Of a stretch of 64,000 nucleotides of DNA, positions 46,362 through 53,698 are shown in pieces. The notes below the pieces were generated by a model. The model was given only the letters and a program-made list of their open reading frames with translations, searched no databases and was not told where the DNA came from. A program made the translations under genes and the position numbers. The stretch's first letter is position 1. Each line of letters starts with the position of its first letter. The DNA lies in NCBI GenBank assembly GCA_003054655.1, contig QAYZ01000014.1:558001-622000 (forward strand). The letters are read 5' to 3'. The stretch comes from Spartobacteria bacterium LR76 (GTDB lineage: Bacteria; Verrucomicrobiota; Verrucomicrobiia; Chthoniobacterales; Terrimicrobiaceae).

Positions 46362-47315
46362 ATGAACTTCCTCTCCTTCTCCCAGAATCAGGCACCGCCG
46401 GGTTTTGATCCTCGGCTTCTGGTGTCCCGGCAGGTCGATGAACATCTCTCCGATGAGAGCGGGAAAAATCACTGCTCGCTCTGGTGGTCGGTTGTCCCGG
46501 GCATGCCCGGCGAGCGCCCTGGCGTGATCGGCCACTTTGCCGCGAGCAATCTGGATGAAGCCCTGCCTCTCCTCGAGGCTGCCCTCGGACGTCTGCGCGC
46601 CGCCGGATGCACCATCGCCCTCGGGCCGATGGATGGAAACACCTGGCGCCGTTACCGTGTGCTCACCGAACGCGGTGAGGAACCGCCATTTTTCATGGAG
46701 CCGGATAACCCCGTTTGGTGGGGCGATGCGTTTCGTCTCACCGGCTTTTCCTCCCTCGCCACCTATACGTCATCTCTTGTCGACGATCTTTCGCGTCGCG
46801 ACCCCCGGGCGGAGCGGGCTCGCGCTCGACTGGAGGGTGAGGGAATTCACATCAGGAATCTCAATGCTGATCATTTCGAGGGCGACCTGCGGCGCATCTA
46901 CGCCGTATCGGTCGAGAGCTTTACGGGGAATTTTCTCTACACCCCGATTCCGGAATCCGCGTTCATCGCGCAATATCTCCCGTATCAGGACAATATCCGG
47001 CCTGAGTTCGTCTACATCGCCGAGGACCAGGGTGAACCTGTCGGCTATCTCTTTGCCATTCCCGACTACGCCGAGGCTCAGCGCGGCCTTCCCGTTCGTA
47101 CGCTTATCGGCAAGACGCTGGCCAGCATTCCCGGGCGTCGCTATGGAGGCCTCGGCGTCGTCCTCACCGACCTGCTGCACCAGCGGGCGCGGAGCGCGGG
47201 ATTCAGCCGCGTCATTCACGCCCTGCAATACGAGGGTAACAGCGTGCGCAACATGAGCGAGTTCTTCGGTCGTGTCATGCGACGTTACACGCTCTACTTG
47301 CGCCGCCTTTCATGA
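46362..47315 (+). CDS. GNAT-family acyltransferase
   Basis: 317 residues. The N-terminal ~130 residues carry ALGPMDGNTWRRYRV, a motif seen in GNAT-like proteins that act on cell-surface or lipid substrates. The C-terminal GNAT core includes the beta4-beta5 region FVYIAEDQGEPVGYLFAIPDY and the acyl-CoA pyrophosphate loop RRYGGLGVVLTDLL, followed by ALQYEGNSVRNM. It should N-acylate an amino group with acetyl- or acyl-CoA. In this operon the natural candidate is the free amino group left by the BtaA-like reaction, which is inference. It starts 6 bases after the kinase stop and overlaps the AMP ligase by 4 bases. Confidence 0.8.
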   Translation: MNFLSFSQNQAPPGFDPRLLVSRQVDEHLSDESGKNHCSLWWSVVPGMPGERPGVIGHFAASNLDEALPLLEAALGRLRAAGCTIALGPMDGNTWRRYRVLTERGEEPPFFMEPDNPVWWGDAFRLTGFSSLATYTSSLVDDLSRRDPRAERARARLEGEGIHIRNLNADHFEGDLRRIYAVSVESFTGNFLYTPIPESAFIAQYLPYQDNIRPEFVYIAEDQGEPVGYLFAIPDYAEAQRGLPVRTLIGKTLASIPGRRYGGLGVVLTDLLHQRARSAGFSRVIHALQYEGNSVRNMSEFFGRVMRRYTLYLRRLS

Positions 47316-48823
47316 GCACGATCCCGGAAATCCTGCGTGAAAATGCGGCGAGGTGGCCGGATCGTGAGGCCATCGTCGCTACTCGCGCCGGGCGGGATGT
47401 CGCCGTCACGTTTTCCGATCTGGAGCGCCGGGCTGACCTGTTTGCGAGTAAACTCCACGACAGCGGCATCCATCCCGGAGATCCGGTTCTGGTGTTCGTT
47501 CCCATGTCGGTCGAACTCTACACGGCGCTTCTCGGGATCTTTCGTCTCGGAGCCATCGCCGTATTTCTCGATCCCTCCGCAGGGATCAAGCACATCAACG
47601 CCTGTTGCGATCGCCTGCCTCCGCGAGCCCTCATCAGCGTTCTTCCTCTGCGCCTGATCCGGCCGTTTGTCACGGGTCTCCGGCGCATCCCTCGTGTCTT
47701 TGCCCCGCCGTCGGCGCTTGCCGGGGCCCCTGAAAGCCTGCCTCCCATGCCCGGCCCCGACGATGCAGCCTTGATCACCTTCACCAGCGGCAGCACCGGG
47801 CAGCCCAAGGCTGGTGTGCGAACTCATCGCTTTCTCATCGCTCAACACACGGCGCTGAAGGACTCCATCCGTCTCGAGGAGGGCGAGCGCGATCTCACCA
47901 CGCTTCCCGTCTTTGTCCTCGCTAATCTCGCCTCGGGCATCACCAGCATCCTCCCCGATGCAAAAATCAGTCGCCCGGGATCAGTCGATTCCGCTCGGAT
48001 CGCCTGCCAGGTTGCGCGGCTTCGACCGACACGCACCGGCGGCTCTCCTGCCTTTTATCAACGTCTGCTCGCGCAGCCGGACTCACTGTCTGGATTTCGC
48101 AAGATTTACACCGGCGGTGCTCCTGTCTTTCCCGCCTTTCTTCAAGAGCTTCAGGACGCTGCTCCGCAGGCGGATGTCGTCGCCGTTTATGGTTCCACCG
48201 AAGCCGAACCCATCGCGCATATCTGCTGGAAAGAGATTGCCCCCGCAGACTGGGACGCGATGCGGTCCGGGCGAGGCTTGCTCGCCGGGCGTCCCATACC
48301 CGAGATCCATCTCCGCGTGATTCCGGACCAGTGGGGAAAACCGGCAGTCGATTTCACTCCCCAGCTTTCCGGTCACATCGGCGAGATCATTGTGACCGGA
48401 GATCACGTACTCAAGGGCTATCTCCATGGACAGGGTGACTCGGAAACCAAGATTAGAATCGGTGGCGAGATCTGGCATCGGACGGGAGATGCCGGTTATT
48501 TTGACGAGACTGAGCGTCTCTGGCTGGTGGGGAGATGCTCTGCTCGAATCAGCGATGCTCTTGGCACCCTGTATCCGTTTACAGTGGAATGCGTCGCCAT
48601 GGCATTTCCTGCTATTGTGCGGGCGGCATTTATCAGTTCCCATGAAAAAAGGATCCTTGTGATTGAGCCGAGGTCAACTTTCCGGCAGTCTGATGAACTC
48701 AAGACCGCCTGTGCCTGGGCGTGCATCTCCCGCATTCACGAGGTTTCGGAGATCCCTGTCGATGCTCGGCATAATGCCAAAATTGACTACCCAAAGCTCA
48801 AGCTGCTTATGGAAAAAATCTGA
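47312..48823 (+). CDS. OleC-like AMP-dependent ligase
   Basis: 503 residues of the ANL superfamily. Core motifs are the P-loop LITFTSGSTGQPKAGVRTH near 150, VYGSTEAEP near 292, WHRTGDAGY near 390 with the ATP-ribose Asp, and the catalytic Lys in NAKIDYPKLK near the C-terminus. The N-terminal AVFLDPSAGIKHINACC stretch and the YGSTEAEPIA motif resemble OleC, the beta-lactone synthetase of long-chain olefin synthesis, more than ordinary fatty acyl-CoA ligases. OleA, OleB and OleD are absent here. It could activate the acyl chain used by the neighbouring GNAT protein, or form an intramolecular lactone/ester from the homoserine carboxylate. Last gene of the set. Confidence 0.82.
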   Translation: MSTIPEILRENAARWPDREAIVATRAGRDVAVTFSDLERRADLFASKLHDSGIHPGDPVLVFVPMSVELYTALLGIFRLGAIAVFLDPSAGIKHINACCDRLPPRALISVLPLRLIRPFVTGLRRIPRVFAPPSALAGAPESLPPMPGPDDAALITFTSGSTGQPKAGVRTHRFLIAQHTALKDSIRLEEGERDLTTLPVFVLANLASGITSILPDAKISRPGSVDSARIACQVARLRPTRTGGSPAFYQRLLAQPDSLSGFRKIYTGGAPVFPAFLQELQDAAPQADVVAVYGSTEAEPIAHICWKEIAPADWDAMRSGRGLLAGRPIPEIHLRVIPDQWGKPAVDFTPQLSGHIGEIIVTGDHVLKGYLHGQGDSETKIRIGGEIWHRTGDAGYFDETERLWLVGRCSARISDALGTLYPFTVECVAMAFPAIVRAAFISSHEKRILVIEPRSTFRQSDELKTACAWACISRIHEVSEIPVDARHNAKIDYPKLKLLMEKI

Positions 48824-49033
48824 GACTCCGAACGATAACCATCTTTAGGATTGGCGACCGGTTTTTCTTGGTGAAACGGATTCTTGATCAACAGGAGACG
48901 CTGTTACGGACGTGGATCTGGAGGAAGCCGTTGCTTGAACGAAATTCGTCCACGAAATTGGCGTGCAAACACCTTTGTTGCCTCCTGCTCTTTGCTCTCT
49001 TGCGGATGCGGTATCTCTTAAATCGAAAACGAT

Positions 49034-50164
49034 CTAAATGTGCCAGAGCAGGGCGAGGATGACCTCGAAGACGATGAGCAGGACGATGGCGATTTCGAGC
49101 CATTCCGCGCGCTTGCCCGAGGCCTCGTCAAAGAGCGCGGTGTACGTGTCCTTGATGATCGAGAGCTTGCGATCCACCGCGGCGCTCACCGGCTTTACCC
49201 GGAAGGAATCGACCGCCATCGTGTACACGCGGGCGAGATAGACATCCTCGGTGACCTGGAGGGCATTGTCGACGCGCTCGGTGAGTTCCGTCACCTCGGC
49301 CACGAGGGTGTAGAGCTTGCGGGCGAGCTGGGAAAACTTCCGCGCCGACAGGATGCTCGTGGCGCGCTGGGTTTCCTCCACAAGGTCGTACATGCGGGGG
49401 AGCTCATCATCGAGCAGTTCGTCGTAGTAGCGAAACTCCAGCAACTGCGCATTCGCCATCTCCAGCACCTCGACCACATCGGAATCTCCCCGCGGTTCGC
49501 AGACAAACGCCCGGTCCCAGGTGAGAACCACCAAGTCGTCCTCAAAGTAAGACCCCTTGTAGCGCAGCAGGTCCTTTTTTGCTCCTTCGGAGAGAGGGCG
49601 GTTTTCTCCGGAGAGGAGGGGAATCAGCTCGGGCCGCTCCGGAAGCGATGCGACCTCGACCGGACTGTCCCACTCCTGCACGATGGCGAGCAGGTACTCC
49701 TCCTGCAAATCGGAGTCGAAGGGCCGGATAATTGCCGGGGCGACAGGCGCACGCACCTTGTCCAGCAGCGAACGCCAGATCTCATGCTCCCCGCATCCCA
49801 TCTCGCGATCGAGCGCGTTGATCAGCGCCACGTACCCATCCCACGGCGAGTCTTTGACCGGGACCCGCAAAGAAAGGGCGATGACCCCAAAATCGTAAAG
49901 CCGCGCCACCGCATTTGCGCGGATCGTTTCCTTCTCCACCGCAAACTCGACCGGCCCGAGGCTGAGGAGCACCGGCGGCACGTCGAAGGCGACCGCCTTG
50001 GCCGGCGTGTTGGCCAGTTTGGTTCGGCTGGCTTTTTCCCCGCTGCGGTCGGCCCAAAGGCCCTCCACCTTCGCGAGATCAATGGAGAAACTGACCTGAT
50101 AAAGCCGCTGGATGATGACCTCGCCGACTTTGACTTGGACGCTTGTTGCTGGTGCTTCTACCAT
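49034..50164 (-). CDS. RMD1/YagE (DUF155) family membrane protein
   Basis: 376 residues, mostly soluble with one or two C-terminal TM segments (WLEIAIVLLIVFEVILALLW). DUF155 marks are SYFEDDLVVLTWDRAFVCEP, LLEFRYYDELLDDELPRMYDLVEE, ERVDNALQVTEDVYLARVY and the C-terminal membrane anchor. Eukaryotic relatives (Rmd1, Rmd8, RMND1) are needed in mitochondrial translation or sporulation; bacterial function is unknown. The gene ends in a 210-base gap after the lipid cluster that shows nothing else of note, and is divergent from the ECF sigma gene. Confidence 0.87.
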   Translation of the reverse strand: MVEAPATSVQVKVGEVIIQRLYQVSFSIDLAKVEGLWADRSGEKASRTKLANTPAKAVAFDVPPVLLSLGPVEFAVEKETIRANAVARLYDFGVIALSLRVPVKDSPWDGYVALINALDREMGCGEHEIWRSLLDKVRAPVAPAIIRPFDSDLQEEYLLAIVQEWDSPVEVASLPERPELIPLLSGENRPLSEGAKKDLLRYKGSYFEDDLVVLTWDRAFVCEPRGDSDVVEVLEMANAQLLEFRYYDELLDDELPRMYDLVEETQRATSILSARKFSQLARKLYTLVAEVTELTERVDNALQVTEDVYLARVYTMAVDSFRVKPVSAAVDRKLSIIKDTYTALFDEASGKRAEWLEIAIVLLIVFEVILALLWHI

Positions 50165-50251
50165 CCAGACCCGATTTCTTTAGAAATTTATCCCTTCGGT
50201 CAACGCCTTTCGTTTTCACCGCAGGTGACAATCCGGTAACGAAGGGAGCCG

Positions 50252-51106
50252 ATGTCGTCCTTTTCGCCGGAACTGACACCCGCTGATGAGATATTGGTCG
50301 ATCAGGCCCGTCGAGGCGATCTTCGCGCTCTGGATACCCTCCTGCGCCGCCATCAGGCATGGGTTTTCAATCTTGCTCTCCGCATGGTGTGGCGGCGCGA
50401 TCTGGCGGAGGATGCGACGCAGGAGATCCTTATTAAGGCGACGACGCATCTGGCCGCCTTCGAGGGGCGCTGCCGCTTCTCCATCTGGCTCTATCGCATA
50501 GCTGCCAATCATCTTCTCAACGTCCGACACTCCGAGATGGAGGAGCGAAAAATGACCTTTCGCGACATGGGCCAGTCGCTCGATGAGTGTCTGGATATGG
50601 AACTCGCCGATCCGCGCAGCCTGCCGATTGAGACCGGACTCCTCGTCGAGGAGGCGAAACTGGGCTGCATCACGGCCATGCTCATGTGCCTCGATCGCTC
50701 GCAACGGCTGGCCTTCATCCTGGGTGAGATCTTAGGAGTGCCCAGCGAGGTGGGGGGCGAGGTCATGGAAATCTCGCGGGAGAATTTCCGCCAGCTCCTC
50801 TCCCGCGCCCGGCACGATCTTTATCAGTTCATGAACGAAAAGTGCGGGCTCGTGAATGAAGCGAATCCCTGTCGGTGCACGAAGAAGGCGGCAGCCTTCA
50901 TGAAGCAAGGCTGGCTCGACCCGGACAACCGGCAGTTCACTGACATGCGCATGGCCTCCGTCCGGGAGGTCGCTCCAGATCGGCTGGCGGAGCTTTGCGA
51001 GATCGACCGTGCGCATGCCGAGATTTATCGAGAGGCTCCCTTTTGCGAACCCCGCGAAGGAGCGAGCCGCCTGCGGGAGATACTCGCCCGGTCGCACTTT
51101 TCCTGA
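50252..51106 (+). CDS. ECF sigma factor with Cys-rich C-terminal extension
   Basis: 284 residues, long for an ECF sigma. Region 2 is seen in LDTLLRRHQAWVFNLALRMVWRRDLAEDATQEILIKATTHL and region 4 in DRSQRLAFILGEILGVPSEVGGEVMEISRENFRQLLSRARHDLYQFM. An extra ~95-residue C-terminal domain begins with CGLVNEANPCRCTKKAA, whose C-x7-C-x-C spacing could bind zinc. Extensions of this type may regulate the sigma factor in place of an anti-sigma, and none is encoded next door. GGGAG sits 5 bases before the ATG. The DUF1398 gene 54 bases downstream is a likely target. Confidence 0.88.
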   Translation: MSSFSPELTPADEILVDQARRGDLRALDTLLRRHQAWVFNLALRMVWRRDLAEDATQEILIKATTHLAAFEGRCRFSIWLYRIAANHLLNVRHSEMEERKMTFRDMGQSLDECLDMELADPRSLPIETGLLVEEAKLGCITAMLMCLDRSQRLAFILGEILGVPSEVGGEVMEISRENFRQLLSRARHDLYQFMNEKCGLVNEANPCRCTKKAAAFMKQGWLDPDNRQFTDMRMASVREVAPDRLAELCEIDRAHAEIYREAPFCEPREGASRLREILARSHFS

Positions 51107-51122
51107 AAATCTTTCATCCTTC

Positions 51123-51148
51123 TGTCACAGGCGGCCCGCAAATCGGTC
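51123..51148 (+). promoter_or_regulatory. candidate ECF-type promoter before the DUF1398 gene
   Basis: TGTCACA (51123-51129) is followed after 15 bases by GGTC (51145-51148). This is close to the TGTCACA-N16-CGTC promoter reported for ECF41-type sigma factors. It lies 12 bases before the DUF1398 start. If real, the sigma factor encoded just upstream would drive this gene. Confidence 0.4.
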
Positions 51149-51160
51149 AGACCGCTGTGT

Positions 51161-51577
51161 ATGAACACAGAAGTCATTTCCCGCGTCTCGAAGGCAACCC
51201 TCGCCGGAGAGGTTGCGTTCCCCGAGTTCGTGCAGCTCCTCCTCGCCGCGGGCGTGGAGTATTATCACATCGACTACCTGAGTGGCCGGAAGCGGTTTTA
51301 CGGCGCTGGCGACGAAGTGGTGGAAACCGCGATCACCTTTGAAAACCTCCCGCCGGTCGCGGCGGAGTTCAACCAGCCTGCCGTGAAGGCGGCAATCGTG
51401 GACAGCCAGCTCCATGGCCAGAAATACCGCGCCTTTACCCGGCGCGCCATGGAGGCCGGAGTGATGGGCTACTACGCCTTCCTGACCGGGGGCTGCGTGA
51501 CGTACTTCGGGCGTCTCGGCTGCCAGCATACGGAGTGGTTTCCGGGTCGCGGCCCCGAGGCGGAAAAATCGGAGTAA
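51161..51577 (+). CDS. DUF1398 family protein
   Basis: 138 residues, cytoplasmic. The pattern matches DUF1398: TLAGEVAFPEFVQLLLAAGVEYYHIDYLSGRKRFYGAGDE, then FNQPAVKAAIVDSQLHGQKYRAFTRRAMEAGVMGYYAFLTGGCVTYFGRLG. The two halves repeat the theme 'pEF...maaGVxxYxvd.....tyyGr', so the protein is an internal duplication. Function unknown. Its place just after an ECF sigma gene, with a possible ECF promoter in between, suggests a stress-inducible protein. Confidence 0.8.
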   Translation: MNTEVISRVSKATLAGEVAFPEFVQLLLAAGVEYYHIDYLSGRKRFYGAGDEVVETAITFENLPPVAAEFNQPAVKAAIVDSQLHGQKYRAFTRRAMEAGVMGYYAFLTGGCVTYFGRLGCQHTEWFPGRGPEAEKSE

Positions 51578-51601
51578 AGGAGTCCTCGCGCCTTGGGTGA
51601 G

Positions 51602-52498
51602 TCAGGCGATTTCCACCGCTCCGACGCTCAAGGCGTTTTCCCTCAGGGCGTCGACTAGAGGGCTTTCGGCGGAGACCCTCGCCAGTGCGATGCCGCAGCG
51701 CCGGGTGGCATCCTGCCAGAGCGCGAAGTGGTTTGCGTAGGTCGCCCGATACTGGCGCAAATCGTCTTGGGAAAACTGGAAATCGCGCCGGGCCGTCGAC
51801 TCGCAATCGGCGAGTTCGGTGTTTCCCTGCCAGTCCGGATCAGACTCCGCTGTGCAGTGCGGCGCAAAGATGATGCCTCTCCCGTTTCCCGCCGCCAGCG
51901 CAGGGCAGATCGCCTCCGGATTCGCGGCAAAGAGCAGGTCGCTGATCACGATCCGCAGAGATGCCGCCCGCCAGGGGATCAGCTCAAATCTCGGCACGCT
52001 CTCCACCTCCCCGGCGATGGCGATCTGATGCAGGGCGAGGGAATTTTCCAGTGGAGTCGTCGTTGCTCCAGCCAGCGTGAAGACATGGAGCGAGCTGGCC
52101 GAGCGCTGAACGGTCTCCAGGCAAAAGGCTGCGAGTTCCAGGCTGCGGCGGGCTTTCACCGCGTCGAGCGCCATCGAGGGAGAGCAATCGATCACCAAGT
52201 CCACGAGAGGGCGCACCTCCTCGCGGTAGAGCTTCATCGTGTAGTGGCCGCTCCGTGCGTAGGCCTGCCAGTCGATGTGGCGGGGATCGTCGCCCGGCAT
52301 GTAAGGGCGGTGGTCCTGAAAGTCGATCGAGCTTCCCGCCGCCGACCCGGAGACCTGGCCCGAGGTGCGGCGCAGTCCGCGTGTGATCGGGATGACCAGG
52401 CGGTCCGCCGCAGCGCGAGCCGAGGCTGCGGCAGCCTCCGCGTCGGGCACCAAAGAAAAAAGCGAAGCACCCGTGGATGGCACAGGTGCTTCGCTCAT
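51602..52498 (-). CDS. DUF58 domain protein (MoxR-associated type)
   Basis: 298 residues from the ATG at 52498, or 282 from a GTG at 52450. The DUF58 marks are IDFQDHRPYMPGDDPRHIDWQAYARSG near 92-118, then LVDLVIDCSPSMALD with a DxSxS MIDAS-like site of a vWA fold. Such proteins usually work with a MoxR AAA ATPase, which is not in the window. The first 16 codons overlap a strong intrinsic terminator of the upstream aminotransferase gene, so the GTG start beyond it, or conditional read-through, must be considered. No clear ribosome site precedes either start. Confidence 0.82.
   Translation of the reverse strand: MSEAPVPSTGASLFSLVPDAEAAAASARAAADRLVIPITRGLRRTSGQVSGSAAGSSIDFQDHRPYMPGDDPRHIDWQAYARSGHYTMKLYREEVRPLVDLVIDCSPSMALDAVKARRSLELAAFCLETVQRSASSLHVFTLAGATTTPLENSLALHQIAIAGEVESVPRFELIPWRAASLRIVISDLLFAANPEAICPALAAGNGRGIIFAPHCTAESDPDWQGNTELADCESTARRDFQFSQDDLRQYRATYANHFALWQDATRRCGIALARVSAESPLVDALRENALSVGAVEIA
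52452..52495 (-). terminator. intrinsic terminator after the aspartate aminotransferase gene
   Basis: On the - strand AGCGAAGCACC (52495-52485) and GGTGCTTCGCT (52471-52461) form a perfect 11-bp stem; GTG/CAC inside the loop extends it by 3 bp after one mismatch. A T-rich tail (TTTTTCTTT) follows directly at 52460-52452. This is the best intrinsic terminator in the window, and it overlaps the first codons of the DUF58 reading frame. Confidence 0.85.
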
Positions 52499-52517
52499 GA
52501 AGGGACTTAAGCGGGAG

Positions 52518-53681
52518 TTACAGCGTCTTGCAGAACTCCTCGATACGGTCGAGGCCGGTCTTGATGACGTCGAGGCTCGTCGCATAGCTCAGGCGGACGG
52601 TGCGGTCGTCGCCAAAGGCGATGCCGGGCACCACGGCCACGTTGGCTTTGCTGAGCAGACGGTCGGCGAAGTTCTGCGACTTCAAGCCGAGGCCGCTGAT
52701 GTTGGCGAGCACGTAGAACGCGCCGAGCGGCTTCACTGCCGTTACGCCCGGGATCGAGGAAAGACGCTCGTACATGTACTGACGACGGATATCGAACTCC
52801 TCGCGCATGTCTGTCACGCACTGCTGGTCGCCCTTGAGAGCGGCGAGAGCGCCCTTCTGGGCGAAGGAGCAGGGGTTCGACGTGCTGTGGCTCTGCATCG
52901 AGTCGATGGCGCGGGCGATCGGCTCGGGAGCGCCGAGGTAGCCTAGACGCCATCCGGTCATCGCGTAGGCCTTGCTGAAGCCGTTCACCGTGATGGTCAG
53001 GTCGTAGGCTTCCGGCGTGAGCGAGGCGATGCTGACATGCTCGGCACCTTCATAGGTGAGCTTCTCGTAAATTTCGTCGGAGAGGATGTAGATGTCTTCC
53101 TCGGCGGCCACCTCGGAGATGGCGCGGAGTTCCTCGCGGCTGTAGATCGAACCCGTCGGGTTGCCCGGCGAGTTGATGATGATCATCTTTGTGCGCGGGG
53201 TCATGGCCTCTTCGAACTGCTCGGCTGTGATCTTCCACTGATTTTCCTCGGTGGTCTGCACGATGACCGGCTCGGCACCAGCAAGGCGCACCATCTCGGG
53301 ATAGCTCAGCCAGAAGGGAGCCGGGATGATGACTTCGTCGCCCGGATTGCAAACCGCTGCGATCGCGTTGAAGCAGGACTGCTTCGCGCCATTGCTCACG
53401 ATGATCTGGCTCGGCTTGTATTCCAGGCCGTTGTCCGCCGCGAACTTCTCGGAGATCGCCTGGCGGAGTTCCGGCGTGCCGGAGCTCGGGGTGTACTTCG
53501 TGAAGCCGTTCTGAATCGCCTCGATGCAGGCCGCCTTGATGTGCTCGGGCGTGTCCATGTCGGGCTCGCCGGCACCGAAGCCGCAGACGTCAACGCCTTC
53601 CGCTTTCAAGGCCTTGGCTTTGCTATCGATCGCGAGGGTGAGAGATGGGGTGAGTTCTTTGACGCGGGTTGCGAGTTCCAT
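52518..53681 (-). CDS. PLP-dependent aspartate aminotransferase
   Basis: 387 residues, class I aminotransferase (subgroup I-gamma, as in Bacillus/Thermus AspC). Visible marks are VCGFGAGEPDMDTPEHIK at the N-terminus, SNGAKQSCFNA, NSPGNPTGSIYSREEL near 165, SDEIYEKLTY with the PLP-contacting Asp/Tyr, and the Schiff-base Lys in NGFSKAYAMTGWRLGY near 235. It exchanges amino groups between aspartate and 2-oxoglutarate; related enzymes also use prephenate. The start lies 17 bases after the NDK stop, so the two are co-transcribed, and an intrinsic terminator follows. Confidence 0.93.
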   Translation of the reverse strand: MELATRVKELTPSLTLAIDSKAKALKAEGVDVCGFGAGEPDMDTPEHIKAACIEAIQNGFTKYTPSSGTPELRQAISEKFAADNGLEYKPSQIIVSNGAKQSCFNAIAAVCNPGDEVIIPAPFWLSYPEMVRLAGAEPVIVQTTEENQWKITAEQFEEAMTPRTKMIIINSPGNPTGSIYSREELRAISEVAAEEDIYILSDEIYEKLTYEGAEHVSIASLTPEAYDLTITVNGFSKAYAMTGWRLGYLGAPEPIARAIDSMQSHSTSNPCSFAQKGALAALKGDQQCVTDMREEFDIRRQYMYERLSSIPGVTAVKPLGAFYVLANISGLGLKSQNFADRLLSKANVAVVPGIAFGDDRTVRLSYATSLDVIKTGLDRIEEFCKTL

Positions 53682-53698
53682 GGTTTTTGAGAGGTAGT

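Noticed and set aside
39288-48823. Reading the cluster as a standard quinone, carotenoid or olefin pathway
   Set aside because: No aromatic-ring, phytoene or OleA/B/D genes are present, and BtaA-like and GNAT genes do not fit these pathways.
48824-49033. Gap after the AMP ligase gene, with a short open frame on the + strand at 48868
   Set aside because: The peptide is basic and without domain features, and the frame runs into the end of the DUF155 gene. No RNA gene or clear terminator is visible either.
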